A stretch of 64,000 nt of DNA, from positions 186,001 to 250,000 of the forward strand of contig NZ_LMQO01000003.1 in NCBI RefSeq assembly GCF_001425385.1, read 5' to 3'. Of this stretch, positions 30,824 to 39,893 are shown piece after piece (within the stretch, counting starts at the first letter, position 1; the number at the start of each line of letters is the position of its first letter). The translations under genes and the position numbers were made by a program. Under the pieces are notes generated by a model that did no database searches, was not told the origin of the DNA, and was given only the letters and a program-made list of their open reading frames with translations. The DNA comes from Sphingomonas sp. Leaf407 (GTDB lineage: Bacteria > Pseudomonadota > Alphaproteobacteria > Sphingomonadales > Sphingomonadaceae).

Positions 30824-32028
30824 GCGCCTGCTTCCTTTTTCCATGCGTGGAGCGCGCGTGCCGCCGCCAGCGCTTCCGGTTCGGTTCGGGCGGCACGCAG
30901 CCGCCGGTCGATGTCGCCATAGCCGGGATGCACCCGTTCCAGTGTCGCGACATCGCTGGCCCCCAGCGCCAGCGAACGCGCGATCGTCTCGATCATTAGG
31001 TCGGCATAGCGCGGCCCGGCGTAGCGGGTGCGCCCCGCCAATCGCGTCAGCGACACGATATTGTCGACCAGCGCGCGCTTGCCCGGCGGCACCGCGCGCC
31101 CGTCACGCGCGGGTGGGCCGAAACGTCGCGCGGTCGCGATGCCGGCAAGGATCGCCGCGACGATCAACGCCAGCGTCACGCCCAGGAACGGCGGCAGGAA
31201 CAGCAGTTTCACCAGATTGCGATTGCCCGCCGCATAATGCAGCGTCCGGTCGAACCGCGCCCGCCCGCCATGTTCGGGATCGATCGCGCGCAGCATCGCC
31301 AGCGCGGCGCGCGCGTTGCGCACGTCGGCCAGCGCGCGGTTGTTGACGGTATCGGCATCGGCCAGCACGAAGGTGTCGCTGCTGCCGATCTGCCCCAGCA
31401 CCGCCGCGCCGTCGCGCGCGCCGATCAGCGGCGTGATGGTCTCGCCCTTCACCGCGTCGACCAGCCGGTCGGGCATCGCGAACGGGCGCAGTCCGGCATA
31501 GGCCGTATCGGCCATCGGCCCGGTGTCGCCCACTTCCTCGCCATGCCCCTCGACGCTGGCCGGGATGAGCGGGAGCGTGCGGAAACTGCCGACTGGCCCG
31601 GTCCGCTCGACCCGCCCGCCGCCCAGCGGGATTTTTGCGACGTCCCATTTAGGCAGGATCAGCAAGGTCGGATAGCGATCGGGCGTGCCCTCTGCTTCCT
31701 CGTTGGCCATGTCGGCCAATTCGATGCGGTGGTCGATGATCGCCTTGACCGCCTGCGGACCGGTCGTCCCGGTCGGCGTCAGGATCAGGATGCCGGGCGT
31801 GCCGATCGGATCGCCGTCGTCGGCCGCCGCCGGCTGTACCGCATCGACCAGCCGCTGGAACGCATGATAGCCCGCGCCATCCTTGCGATCGGCGGCGGGC
31901 GCGTCGCCCACCACCCGCGATACTTCGTCGCCGAACCCCGACAACAGGATCGCCGACAGCATCAGCAACGCGCCCCCGATCACGAGGATCAGCACCGTCC
32001 GCGTCGAGAAGGGCGACGGCTGGCTCAT
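30820..32028 (-). CDS. DUF4350-domain membrane protein
   Basis: A 402-residue protein with one N-terminal segment ([20 protein letters not shown]) and one near residue 280 ([20 protein letters not shown]). Between them lies a periplasmic-looking domain of DUF4350 type with [15 protein letters not shown] and [12 protein letters not shown]. The C-terminus is soluble and Arg-rich. The family normally neighbours MoxR and DUF4129 genes. It overlaps both neighbours by ATGA. Confidence 0.85.
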
Positions 32029-32699
32029 GCCCGCCGCCCCAGCGCAAAGCCGGCATAGTCCTCGCGCGCCCGCCGCCAGTCGGCCTCGCCCAGTTCGGCC
32101 CCGCCGAACAGGCTGCGCTCGACCGCCGCGACGATCCCGGCGAACACGCCGCGCGCATGGGCCGGCAGCGCGTCAGCCCGCGCGATGTCGCGGCTGGTGT
32201 CGGCCACGCGCACCACGTCGCCGCGCCACGCGACGATGTCGTCGATGCTGCGGAACAGCAGCAAATGGACCGCCTCGCCATAGCGTCCCGCCGCCGCCAG
32301 CACGTCGGCGTCCTCCAGCAACGCGCGCGCGCTGCCCTCGTCCGGGGTCCAGCCCGGTTCCTCGACCGTGTCCTTGCGCCCGAACCATGCGGCGAACCAG
32401 TCGCGCACCCCCGGCACCAACGCCACGACCAGCGCGATCACGATCAGCGCCAGCACGCCGTACAGCAGCACGCGCCACCCGCCGCCGACCCATTCGACGA
32501 ACCGCCCGATGCCGCGCAGCACCGCCTCCAGCCAGGCGGGCGCCGGCTCGCGCGGCGGCACGACTTTCTCGGGCAGGTCGAACTGGATCGAGCGATCGGC
32601 GCGGATCGATTTCCACGCGGCGGCCACGCGCTCGCCGTCGATCGGCGGTGGTGCCGCGCTCGCTTGCGCCGTCTGCTCCACCACCCGACCCCGCGTCAC
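32025..32699 (-). CDS. DUF4129-domain membrane protein, first gene of the MoxR operon
   Basis: A 224-residue protein with one strong transmembrane segment (VLLYGVLALIVIALVVALV) and a C-terminal DUF4129-type region (YGEAVHLLLFRSIDDIVAWRG; SRDIARADALPA). In this family the C-terminus is often read as a transglutaminase-associated module, but no catalytic triad is seen here. I chose GTG at 32699, preceded by GGGGGACGG; later in-frame GTGs at 32684 and 32681 are possible and an upstream ATG at 32780 is not well supported. It leads the operon DUF4129, DUF4350, MoxR, DUF58, SpoIIM, RDD. Confidence 0.8.
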   Translation of the reverse strand: MTRGRVVEQTAQASAAPPPIDGERVAAAWKSIRADRSIQFDLPEKVVPPREPAPAWLEAVLRGIGRFVEWVGGGWRVLLYGVLALIVIALVVALVPGVRDWFAAWFGRKDTVEEPGWTPDEGSARALLEDADVLAAAGRYGEAVHLLLFRSIDDIVAWRGDVVRVADTSRDIARADALPAHARGVFAGIVAAVERSLFGGAELGEADWRRAREDYAGFALGRRA

Positions 32700-32830
32700 G
32701 CCCGTCCCCCGGCACGCCCGTCGTGGCGTCGCGCCGGTTGGAGCAAATCGGCGATTTACATGCAACGCTTTTCGTTTCACCCTTTACGAAACGCCGGGGG
32801 GCTGGCGGGTACAGGGGGTTTTCGACGGCA

Positions 32831-33679
32831 ATGATCGCATTCGGCTTCCTCGTCCTGCTGATGCCGTTGCTGGCAGGTACGGTGATCCTGTTCGCGGCAT
32901 GGCGCGAGGGGCGGCGCTCGCCCTTTGCCTTCGGCATCGGTCGTGTGCTGTCGAACAGCTTCACCGCGATCGGCGGCGCGCCATTCGCCTTCCTCGCGGT
33001 CGCGGTGTTTCTCACCGCGATCCCCGGCGCGTTCGTCACCTCGCAGATCACGACGATGACGACCATGGCCGGCCAGTCGCCACAGGCGATCGAGGCGATG
33101 GCCGGGCAGTGGACCAGCACCTACGGCGGCATCGGCCTCGTCCGGCTGCTGCTGTGGCCGCTGGGGAAGGTGTGGCTGACGCTGCTCGCGCTCGACACGC
33201 TGGCCGGCCGCAACCCCGACGTTCGCGCCGCCGGCGGCCGGGCGCTGCGCCTGTGGCCGTTCGCCATCGCCTTGATGATCCTTATGTGGATCGGCATCTT
33301 CCTCGGCTTCCTGCTGCTGGTCGTGCCCGGCATCGTGCTGTTCCTAAACTGGTTCGTCACGCTGCCCGTCCTCGCCGTCGAACGCCGCGGCATCCTTGCC
33401 AGCTTCGGGAGATCGACCGATCTACTGCGCGGCATGCGCTGGCGGCTGGCGGCGCTGCTGTTGCTGGTACTGGTGCTGTGGTTCGGCGCGGCGATGGTCG
33501 GCGGGGTGTTGCAGGTCGCGGTGGCGGGAACGAACCCGTGGCTGGTGATCGCCGCCGGCGTCGTCGGCAACACGCTATGGGGCATGATCCTCCCCGCCGG
33601 CATCGCGGCGGTCTATCACGAGGCGCGCGTCGCCAAGGAAGGCTCGGCGGGTGAGGACCTTGCCGACGTCTTTGCATGA
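32831..33679 (+). CDS. Polytopic membrane protein, GPDPase_memb/YciC-like
   Basis: A 282-residue integral membrane protein with six or seven hydrophobic segments (FLVLLMPLLAGTVILFAAW; LMILMWIGIFLGFLLLVVPG; LLLVLVLWFGAAMVGGVLQV). The layout and the motif WFVTLPVLAVERRGILASFG resemble the membrane domain of glycerophosphodiester phosphodiesterase-like and UPF0259/YciC-type proteins. No enzymatic motif is visible. It is divergent from the MoxR operon, with about 130 bp between starts. Its stop overlaps a possible ATG of the next gene. The match is structural only. Confidence 0.75.
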   Translation: MIAFGFLVLLMPLLAGTVILFAAWREGRRSPFAFGIGRVLSNSFTAIGGAPFAFLAVAVFLTAIPGAFVTSQITTMTTMAGQSPQAIEAMAGQWTSTYGGIGLVRLLLWPLGKVWLTLLALDTLAGRNPDVRAAGGRALRLWPFAIALMILMWIGIFLGFLLLVVPGIVLFLNWFVTLPVLAVERRGILASFGRSTDLLRGMRWRLAALLLLVLVLWFGAAMVGGVLQVAVAGTNPWLVIAAGVVGNTLWGMILPAGIAAVYHEARVAKEGSAGEDLADVFA

Positions 33680-33702
33680 GAATTGAATCAAAGGGGACCT
33701 AT

Positions 33703-35127
33703 GTGATCCGAACACTGACGATGCTGGCGCTGGCGGCGGGGCTCGCCGCCTGCGCCGATGCGACCGGGCACGACGCGCGCTCGGCCGGAGCCGACGCGCC
33801 GGGCAAGGGGCCGGGCGCGGGCAAGGGCTATGACCACGATCCGTATCCCTCGACCTATCGCCCCTATGGCGGGCAGCCGACGCTCGTCACCAACGTCACC
33901 ATCCTCGATGGCGAAGGCGGGCGGATCAACGGCGGATCGGTCCTCTTCCGCGACGGCAAGATCGTCGAGGTCGGCCAGTCGATCGCCCCGGCCGCCGGCG
34001 TGACCGTGATCGACGGGCATGGCAAATGGGTGACGCCCGGCATCATCGACGTCCACAGCCATCTCGGCGACTATCCCAGCCCCGGCGTCGACGCGCACAG
34101 CGACGGCAACGAAATGACCGGCCCCGTCACCGCCGAGGTGTGGGCCGAACACAGCGTCTGGCCGCAGGACCCCGGCTTCGCCCGCGCGCTGACCAACGGC
34201 GGCGTGACGACGCTCCAGATCCTCCCCGGCTCGGCGAACCTGATGGGCGGCCGCTCGGTCACGCTCAAGAACGTCTATGGCCGCACGATGCAGGCGATGA
34301 AGTTTCCGGGCGCGCCCTATGGCCTGAAAATGGCGTGCGGCGAAAATCCGAAGCGCGTCTATGGGTCGAAGGGGCGGATGCCCTCGACCCGGATGGGCAA
34401 TATCGCGGTCGACCGCGCGACATGGCTGCGCGCGAAGGACTATGACCGCAAATGGGACAAGTACGAAAAGGACGGCGGCGACGAAGCCCCGACCCGCGAC
34501 ATCGCGATGGACACGCTGCGCGGCGTCCTCGACGGTGAGATCCTCGTTCACAACCATTGCTACCGCGCCGATGAAATGGCGATCGTCATGGATATGGCGC
34601 AGGAGATGGGCTACAAGGTCACGGCCTTCCACCACGCCGTCGAAAGCTACAAGATCGCCGATCTGCTGAAGGCGCGCGGCGTCTGCTCGGCGGTGTGGGC
34701 CGACTGGTACGGCTTCAAGATGGAAAGCTACGACGCGGTCGGCGAGAACCTTGCGATCCTCGACCGGCAGGGCGCCTGCGCGATGATCCATTCCGACGAC
34801 GCGAACGGTATCCAGCGGCTCAATCAGGAAGTGGCCAAGGTCATCGCCTCCGCCCGCCGGGCCGGCATCGCCGTGACGCCCGAACATGCGTGGACATGGC
34901 TCGGCATCAATCCGGCACGCGCGCTCGGCATCGACCGCGTGACGGGTTCGCTCAAGGCCGGCAAGATGGCCGATGTCGTGCTGTGGAACGGCGATCCGTT
35001 CAGCGTCTACACCCGCCCCGAAAAGGTCTGGGTCGACGGCGCGCTGCTCTACGACGCCACCAACCCGCGGCTGCGCCCGGTATCCGATTTCGAACTCGGC
35101 CAGCCCGGCGAAGGGGACGTGAAGTGA
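33703..35127 (+). CDS. Amidohydrolase-family lipoprotein, metal site present
   Basis: A 474-residue amidohydrolase with a lipoprotein signal ending GLAAC, so probably anchored in the envelope. The TIM-barrel metal motif is DVHSHLGDYPSP (HxH), with later barrel residues FHHAVESYK and IHSDDANGIQ (Asp), and the C-terminal segment SLKAGKMADVVLWNGDPFSVYT typical of the family. The GTG at 33703 is chosen because AAAGGGG lies 6 nt upstream and gives a compact signal; an ATG at 33676, which overlaps the stop of the previous gene by ATGA, is an alternative that adds nine residues. Substrate unknown; relatives include imidazolonepropionase, D-aminoacylase and prolidase types. It overlaps the next amidohydrolase by 4 nt. 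Confidence 0.88.
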   Translation: MIRTLTMLALAAGLAACADATGHDARSAGADAPGKGPGAGKGYDHDPYPSTYRPYGGQPTLVTNVTILDGEGGRINGGSVLFRDGKIVEVGQSIAPAAGVTVIDGHGKWVTPGIIDVHSHLGDYPSPGVDAHSDGNEMTGPVTAEVWAEHSVWPQDPGFARALTNGGVTTLQILPGSANLMGGRSVTLKNVYGRTMQAMKFPGAPYGLKMACGENPKRVYGSKGRMPSTRMGNIAVDRATWLRAKDYDRKWDKYEKDGGDEAPTRDIAMDTLRGVLDGEILVHNHCYRADEMAIVMDMAQEMGYKVTAFHHAVESYKIADLLKARGVCSAVWADWYGFKMESYDAVGENLAILDRQGACAMIHSDDANGIQRLNQEVAKVIASARRAGIAVTPEHAWTWLGINPARALGIDRVTGSLKAGKMADVVLWNGDPFSVYTRPEKVWVDGALLYDATNPRLRPVSDFELGQPGEGDVK

Positions 35128-36428
35128 AGCGCCTGATCCTCGCCGCCGCCGCGCTCCTCGGCTCCACCGCCGCCCCGGCACTCGCGCAGGACGTAGTCGT
35201 CACCAACGCGAAGCTGGTGATCGGCGACGGCTCGCCGACGATCGAGAACGGCACGGTCGTCGTGCGCGGCGGCCGCGTCGTCGCCGCCGGGCGGATCGTT
35301 CCCCCCGCCGGCGCGCGCATCATCGATGCCGGCGGGCGGTTCGTGACCCCGGGCATCGTCGCCGGCTTCACCCGTCTCGGGCTGATCGAGGTCGACGGCG
35401 TGTCGGCGACCAACGACGCCTCGGCATCGGGCAGCGTGTTCAACGCCGGGCTCGACGTCACCGCCGGCCTCAACCCGCGCGCCACGCCGATCGCGATCAA
35501 CCGCGCCGAAGGGCTGACCCGCGCGATCGTCGCGCCCGACAACGGCCAGTCGATCTTCGCCGGGCAGGGCGCGGTCATCGACCTCGGCAGCGACATGGAC
35601 GCCGTCACCCGCCCGCGCGCCTTCCAGTTCATGGAATGGGGCGAGGCCGGCGCACGCGCGGCGGGCGGCAGCCGCCCGGCGGCGATGGCGATGTTCCGCA
35701 ACGCGCTGTTCGAGGCGCAGGCCTATGGCCGCAACCCGGCCAGCTTCGCCGATCGCGGCAAGGAAGCGCTACTTACTCGCGCCGATGCACAGGCGTTGCA
35801 GGGCGTGCTGTCGGGGCAGGTGCCGCTGCTGATCCATGTCGAACGCGCCTCCGACATCCTGGGCGTGCTGGCGTTGAAGCGTGAATTTTCGACGCTGCGC
35901 CCGGTGCTGGTCGGCGCGACCGAAGCATGGACCGTCGCCCGCGACATCGCCGCTTCTGGCGTGCCGGTGATCGCCAGCCCGCTGGCCGACCTACCCGCCA
36001 GCTTCGAAGAACTGGCCGCGACCCAGTCGAACATCGGTCGGCTGAAGGCGGCGGGCGTGACGGTCGCGATCGGCACGATCGGCGACGATGAGGCGCGGCA
36101 GGCACGGCTGGTCAAGCAATATGCCGGCAATCTGGTCGCGCTGTCGAAGATTCCCGGCGCGTCGGGCCTCGACTGGGCATCCGCCTTCGCTACCATCAGC
36201 TCGCTACCCGCCAAGGCGATCGGCATGGGCGGCGAGATCGGCTCGCTGGAGGCCGGCCGGCGCGGCGACGTGGTGATCTGGGACGGCGATCCGCTCGAAA
36301 TCGGCTCGATGCCGACCCAGGTGTTCATCGACGGCGTCGAACAGCCATTGGTCAACCGTCAGACGCGGTTGCGCGACCGCTATCTGGTGCCGACCGAACA
36401 GGGTCTGCCCAAGGCGTATCAGCGGTAA
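35124..36428 (+). CDS. Amidohydrolase-like protein, apparently without the HxH metal site
   Basis: A 434-residue paralog of the preceding gene, with a cleavable Sec signal (LGSTAAPALAQ). Fold features are kept: NAKLVIGDGSPTIENGTVVV at the start and GSLEAGRRGDVVIWDGDPLE near the end. At the metal-binding position it reads TPGIVAGFTRLGLIEV where active members have DxHxHLG, so both histidines are missing. LLIHVERASDI keeps one later His. I infer a non-catalytic or altered partner of the preceding enzyme. The GTG start overlaps the upstream stop by four bases (GTGA), so the pair is made in equal amounts. A family D repeat follows. Confidence 0.85.
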   Translation: MKRLILAAAALLGSTAAPALAQDVVVTNAKLVIGDGSPTIENGTVVVRGGRVVAAGRIVPPAGARIIDAGGRFVTPGIVAGFTRLGLIEVDGVSATNDASASGSVFNAGLDVTAGLNPRATPIAINRAEGLTRAIVAPDNGQSIFAGQGAVIDLGSDMDAVTRPRAFQFMEWGEAGARAAGGSRPAAMAMFRNALFEAQAYGRNPASFADRGKEALLTRADAQALQGVLSGQVPLLIHVERASDILGVLALKREFSTLRPVLVGATEAWTVARDIAASGVPVIASPLADLPASFEELAATQSNIGRLKAAGVTVAIGTIGDDEARQARLVKQYAGNLVALSKIPGASGLDWASAFATISSLPAKAIGMGGEIGSLEAGRRGDVVIWDGDPLEIGSMPTQVFIDGVEQPLVNRQTRLRDRYLVPTEQGLPKAYQR

Positions 36429-36453
36429 GCCCGGTCGACTTTCAACGGTGCTG

Positions 36454-36564
36454 CTCCCCTCCCTGAGAAGGGAGGGGTTGGGGGTGGGTAGGCCGGTTGT
36501 GGCACGCATCGGTTTCCTTATCGGCCGACCTAACCCCCGGCCCCTCCCTTTCAGGAAGGGGAGG
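36454..36564. repeat. Palindromic element, family D, copy 2
   Basis: Arms CTCCCCTCCCTGAGAAGGGA (36454 onward) and TTCAGGAAGGGGAG (36551-36564) enclose GGGGGTGGGTAGGCCGG and its near complement CCGACCTAACCCCCGG. It matches the outer part of 21205-21374 but lacks the 66-bp nested-hairpin piece. It may terminate the amidohydrolase transcript. Confidence 0.75.
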
Positions 36565-36680
36565 TGTCGCGAGCCGCTGTCGGGCTGAAGCTCGATCGGT
36601 CCTCGTTTCGGATCAGACCGACGGGAACCGGACGCCGGGTCGGCGATTGTCGTGGTCGACGATCAACTGGGGAGATGATG

Positions 36681-37031
36681 ATGCGTGGTTTCGTGATGAC
36701 GATCGCCGGATCGCTGCTGCTGGCCGCCTGTGGCCCCAGCGCGCAGGAACAGGCCGCCGCCAACGCCGCGACGCAGGCCAGCCAGCAACAGGCGCAGGAA
36801 GCGGCCGCCAAGGTCGCTGCGCTCGCCCCCGGCCAGCGCGACGGCGTGTTCATCCGTGCGATCCGCGACGCCGGCCTGCCATGTCAGGGCGTCACCGGAT
36901 CGCAACCTGGCGACAAGCCGGGAAGCTGGGTCGCGACCTGCCAGGAAGGATCGCGTCACATCATCACCTTCGGCGCGAACGGCATGGCCAATGTGACGAG
37001 CTTCACCCCGCAGCCCGCCCCGCAGCGGTAA
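36681..37031 (+). CDS. Small lipoprotein of unknown function
   Basis: A 116-residue protein with a lipoprotein signal (MRGFVMTIAGSLLLAACG, lipobox LAAC). The mature part starts with a Gln/Ala-rich helix (QEQAAANAATQASQQQAQEA), followed by a small domain with two cysteines (GLPCQGVTG, VATCQEG). I do not recognise a family. Of three consecutive ATGs the third (36681) is chosen because GGAG lies 6 nt upstream. It is separated from the amidohydrolases by a family D repeat, so it probably has its own promoter. Confidence 0.75.
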   Translation: MRGFVMTIAGSLLLAACGPSAQEQAAANAATQASQQQAQEAAAKVAALAPGQRDGVFIRAIRDAGLPCQGVTGSQPGDKPGSWVATCQEGSRHIITFGANGMANVTSFTPQPAPQR

Positions 37032-37038
37032 CATCCGC

Positions 37039-37064
37039 GTCGTTCCCGCCCGCGCGGGAACGAC
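37039..37064. terminator. Palindromic hairpin between convergent genes
   Basis: Perfect 11-bp stem GTCGTTCCCGC / GCGGGAACGAC with loop CCGC, placed 8 bp after the lipoprotein stop and 9 bp before the glutaminase stop. No T-run follows on either strand. The sequence resembles the family C palindromes at 52201-52294 (GTCATTCCCGC...), so it may be a repeat-derived terminator. Confidence 0.6.
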
Positions 37065-37073
37065 GCCATGCCC

Positions 37074-38003
37074 CTATCGCGGCTCGAACACCGACCATCC
37101 GGTGCGCTGCACCAGCCGTTCGAGCGCCAGCGTCCCCAGTTGTGAATTGCCGCGCTCGTTCAGCCCCGGCGACCACACCGCGATCGACGCCAGCCCCGGC
37201 GCGATCGCGAGAATGCCGCCGCCCACGCCACTCTTGCCCGGCAGGCCCACCCGAAACGCGAACTCGCCCGATCCGTCATAATGGCCGCAGGTCAGCATCA
37301 GCGCATTGATCCGCCGCGCGCGCTGCGCCGACACCACCTGCCGCCCGGTCGACGGATTGACCCCGCCCGCCATCAGATAGCGCCCGGCCAGCGCCAGTTG
37401 CCGGCAACTCATCGCCAGCGCGCATTGGTGGAAATACACCCCCAGCGTCACCGGCGGATCATGGTCGAGATTGCCGAAGCTGCGCATGTAGCTCGCCAGC
37501 GCCAGATTGCGAAAGCCCGTATCCTGTTCGGCGCGGGCGACGCCCTCGTCGATGAAGATGCCGTCCTCGCCCGCCACCGCCCGCACGAAGCGCAGCAACT
37601 CGCCCAGCGCCTCGCGCGGCTGATACCGGCCGAGCAATATGTCGGCGACGACGATCGCGCCGGCATTGATGAACGGATTGCGCGGGATGCCGTGTTCGCT
37701 CTCGAGTTGCACGATCGAGTTGAACGCGCTCCCCGACGGCTCGCGCCCGACCCGCTTCCACAACTGGTCCCCCACCGCACCCAGCGCCAGCGTGAGCGCG
37801 AACACCTTCGACACCGACTGGATCGAGAAGCTCTCCTCGGCATCGCCCGCCAGATGGCACGTCCCGTCGGCCGCGATCACCGCCATCCCGAAGCGCTTCG
37901 GATCGACGGCGGCCAGCGGCGGAATATAATCGGCCGGCGTGCCCCGGTCGGGCGCGTCGGCCATCTCGGCGGCAATATCGGCCACGATGGCGGAGAGATT
38001 CAT
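37074..38003 (-). CDS. glsA: Glutaminase
   Basis: Hydrolyses glutamine to glutamate and ammonia; the fold is beta-lactamase-like with a nucleophilic serine. The 309-residue protein begins [14 protein letters not shown]. The SxxK motif is SVSK (Ser63, Lys66), and [24 protein letters not shown] and [18 protein letters not shown] are strongly conserved glutaminase features. Length is the same as E. coli GlsB (308). ATG 38003 is chosen over an upstream ATG at 38060, which would add an unlikely basic leader; the ribosome site is weak. Stand-alone gene. Confidence 0.95.
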   Translation of the reverse strand: MNLSAIVADIAAEMADAPDRGTPADYIPPLAAVDPKRFGMAVIAADGTCHLAGDAEESFSIQSVSKVFALTLALGAVGDQLWKRVGREPSGSAFNSIVQLESEHGIPRNPFINAGAIVVADILLGRYQPREALGELLRFVRAVAGEDGIFIDEGVARAEQDTGFRNLALASYMRSFGNLDHDPPVTLGVYFHQCALAMSCRQLALAGRYLMAGGVNPSTGRQVVSAQRARRINALMLTCGHYDGSGEFAFRVGLPGKSGVGGGILAIAPGLASIAVWSPGLNERGNSQLGTLALERLVQRTGWSVFEPR

Positions 38004-38247
38004 CAGGACATGATAGCCGATCCGGCAGCGAGTCGGCACGCACAGCACCAGATTTGGCACATTCGGTCGTCTCGACAGTAAGAAAGCTCGAAAACGGAGT
38101 AAAAAACATGAATTACATCAAGTAAATGTTCGAACAGTCAAATATATATTCCATGATTTGTTAATTTATGACCATAATGGCGCAGCCCGTTGTCCGATAG
38201 GGGTGGGTAACGTGGCATGCCTGTATCGAACAACGCCGGGGGGCTTT
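38004..38247. promoter_or_regulatory. AT-rich intergenic region upstream of a tail-anchored/beta-barrel gene pair
   Basis: About 245 bp, much poorer in G+C than the rest of the window between roughly 38070 and 38175 (runs such as GTAAAAAACATGAATTACAT and AATATATATTCC). It holds no gene. The base composition suggests either an acquired segment or a nucleoid-protein-regulated promoter of the two genes that follow. Confidence 0.45.
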
Positions 38248-38631
38248 ATGTCGAAGGAATCGGACGTCCGAGAATGTTTGGTCTTGGCAATCGCGGAGGT
38301 GAACAAGCAGGACGTAACCTACGCTGAGTTGAACACGCTGACGCCTGCCGACCTAGGCGTGAAGAACGGTATGGCATGGCTGCAAACGCTCAATGCTACC
38401 GCCAAATTATTGCGATCGAGAAGATATACGGTGACGCCGCCGACGCGACAGGACGCGTCGACACTGCTCGACAATGAACTGTCTGAATCGCAGCAGTATA
38501 TGGGCAGATTGGTCACTCGCCCGCTTGTGGCAAAGCTGCATTTCCCGTCGGTATTGGCCGGTGCCGGCATGGTCACGGTATTTGCTGCGACCTATGTCCT
38601 ATATCGGGCGAAGCGGAGCGACGAGGAATGA
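38248..38631 (+). CDS. Small tail-anchored protein of unknown family
   Basis: A 127-residue protein that I do not recognise. Residues 1-95 are soluble and helical (MSKESDVRECLVLAIAEVNK), residues 101-119 are hydrophobic (SVLAGAGMVTVFAATYVLY), and a short charged tail (RAKRSDEE) follows. That is a C-tail anchor with the N-terminal domain in the cytoplasm. ATG at 38248 is preceded by GGGGGG. An upstream in-frame ATG at 38158 is less likely because it lies in the AT-rich leader. The stop overlaps the next start (ATGA), so the two proteins are co-made. Possible roles are membrane recruitment of a partner or regulation of the barrel gene. Confidence 0.72.
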   Translation: MSKESDVRECLVLAIAEVNKQDVTYAELNTLTPADLGVKNGMAWLQTLNATAKLLRSRRYTVTPPTRQDASTLLDNELSESQQYMGRLVTRPLVAKLHFPSVLAGAGMVTVFAATYVLYRAKRSDEE

Positions 38632-39884
38632 GCCGCCGCCTTTCCGCAGGTTTCATTGTCTCGCTGTTTGCCGCTGCTTCGGCGCAGGCACAGGATTTCG
38701 GCAAGACCTTGTGCGCGCAGGCTGGCAACGCTGGACGCATTGACGTCAAGGCCGTCCGGGACAAGGCATTGGAAGGCGTGCCGCTGAGCCTGCTGGACGC
38801 CAATAACGACGATACCATTTCGCCCGAAGAAAAGATCGCGGCGCTTACCGAAAAGACTTTCTGCGACATTCGAAAGTGTTCCGTCGCCGAGGGAAAAGCC
38901 GTTTTGCAAGCACGGAACCGAATCTCCGATGTCTGGGGTGCGCATTTCGAACGACGCGACACGTTCACCGGGCTCGACTGTGGCCCACCCGCTGCTTCGC
39001 TCGCGACGCCGCTTGCGGCGAAGGAAACCGTCGGCGACCAACTGCGTACTCCGCCGCTGCTAATGGGCAAGGATATCGACAGCCTGTCGGTACAACGCGG
39101 CGCCGACCGTGACCGCAGTGCGTTGCAGAAGGTGGCACCGGCCGAGATCGGTGTGGAAGTCGACCGGGTGAAGAATACCCGCACTGTTGCGATAGATGCG
39201 GTACTCGGGTGGCGCGCGGTCGACACCGAGTCGATCACCCTCATCCCGTTCGTGCAATATGTCCGATCTAACGTGCGCGATCGCGAGGCCGGAACCGACG
39301 ACCGCAGTGGAAAATTGGGGCTGGGCATCGTCGGCAATGGATTCATCGGCAACGAGCAGTTCGCGTTTGCGCCGCGATACGCCAGGGACCTGGTCGACCG
39401 TTCCGAACTGTTGAGCGTGCGGATGACCTGGCGTCCCGGGTTTTTGTACAAGTTGGACACGTTTCAACGGGCGCTGCCCTTTGCATGTAGCGAACGGGGC
39501 AAGGGCGGAAATTGCCGCCCCGGCACCGGGTTGGGGCTGTGGACCGATTTCCAGCTCGTCAGTGCATTCGGCACGGTGTTGCGCGAGGGCGCCGACCCGC
39601 TGTTGACGCGGGGACGAGAATTCGTGCGCGTCGGCCCGTCGGCCAGCGCGCATCTGTTCGGAAATGAGGGGTTGTTCCGCGATCTGTCGCTGAACGTCTT
39701 TTACAAGCACCTGTTTCGGTTGAGCGGGGACGGCACGGCGATCGAGGATGTTCGGGTCGACGTGAACTATTGGATCGCAGGATCGCCGAACGTTTCGCTC
39801 GTCTACGGTTATGAACGCAGCCGCGACGAGGAAACGCTGAAACGAACCGATCTGTGGCGGCTGGGGCTCGGCGTCCGGTTCTGA
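38628..39884 (+). CDS. Predicted outer-membrane beta-barrel protein with N-terminal EF-hand loop
   Basis: A 418-residue exported protein (signal ending SAQA near residue 20). The N-terminal module has an EF-hand-type loop DANNDDTISPEE at 57-68 (Asp1, Asn3, Asp5, Thr7, Ser9, Glu12) and four cysteines (29, 79, 84, 118) that could form disulfides. From about 190 the sequence shows alternating strands (TRTVAIDAVLGWRAVDTESI; LFRDLSLNVFYKHLFRL) and ends LGLGVRF, a C-terminal aromatic typical of outer-membrane barrels. ATG 38628 overlaps the stop of the small tail-anchored gene, with GAGGA just upstream. I do not recognise the family; calcium binding and the barrel are predictions. Confidence 0.7.
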   Translation: MSRRLSAGFIVSLFAAASAQAQDFGKTLCAQAGNAGRIDVKAVRDKALEGVPLSLLDANNDDTISPEEKIAALTEKTFCDIRKCSVAEGKAVLQARNRISDVWGAHFERRDTFTGLDCGPPAASLATPLAAKETVGDQLRTPPLLMGKDIDSLSVQRGADRDRSALQKVAPAEIGVEVDRVKNTRTVAIDAVLGWRAVDTESITLIPFVQYVRSNVRDREAGTDDRSGKLGLGIVGNGFIGNEQFAFAPRYARDLVDRSELLSVRMTWRPGFLYKLDTFQRALPFACSERGKGGNCRPGTGLGLWTDFQLVSAFGTVLREGADPLLTRGREFVRVGPSASAHLFGNEGLFRDLSLNVFYKHLFRLSGDGTAIEDVRVDVNYWIAGSPNVSLVYGYERSRDEETLKRTDLWRLGLGVRF

Positions 39885-39893
39885 CCGGCCGCC

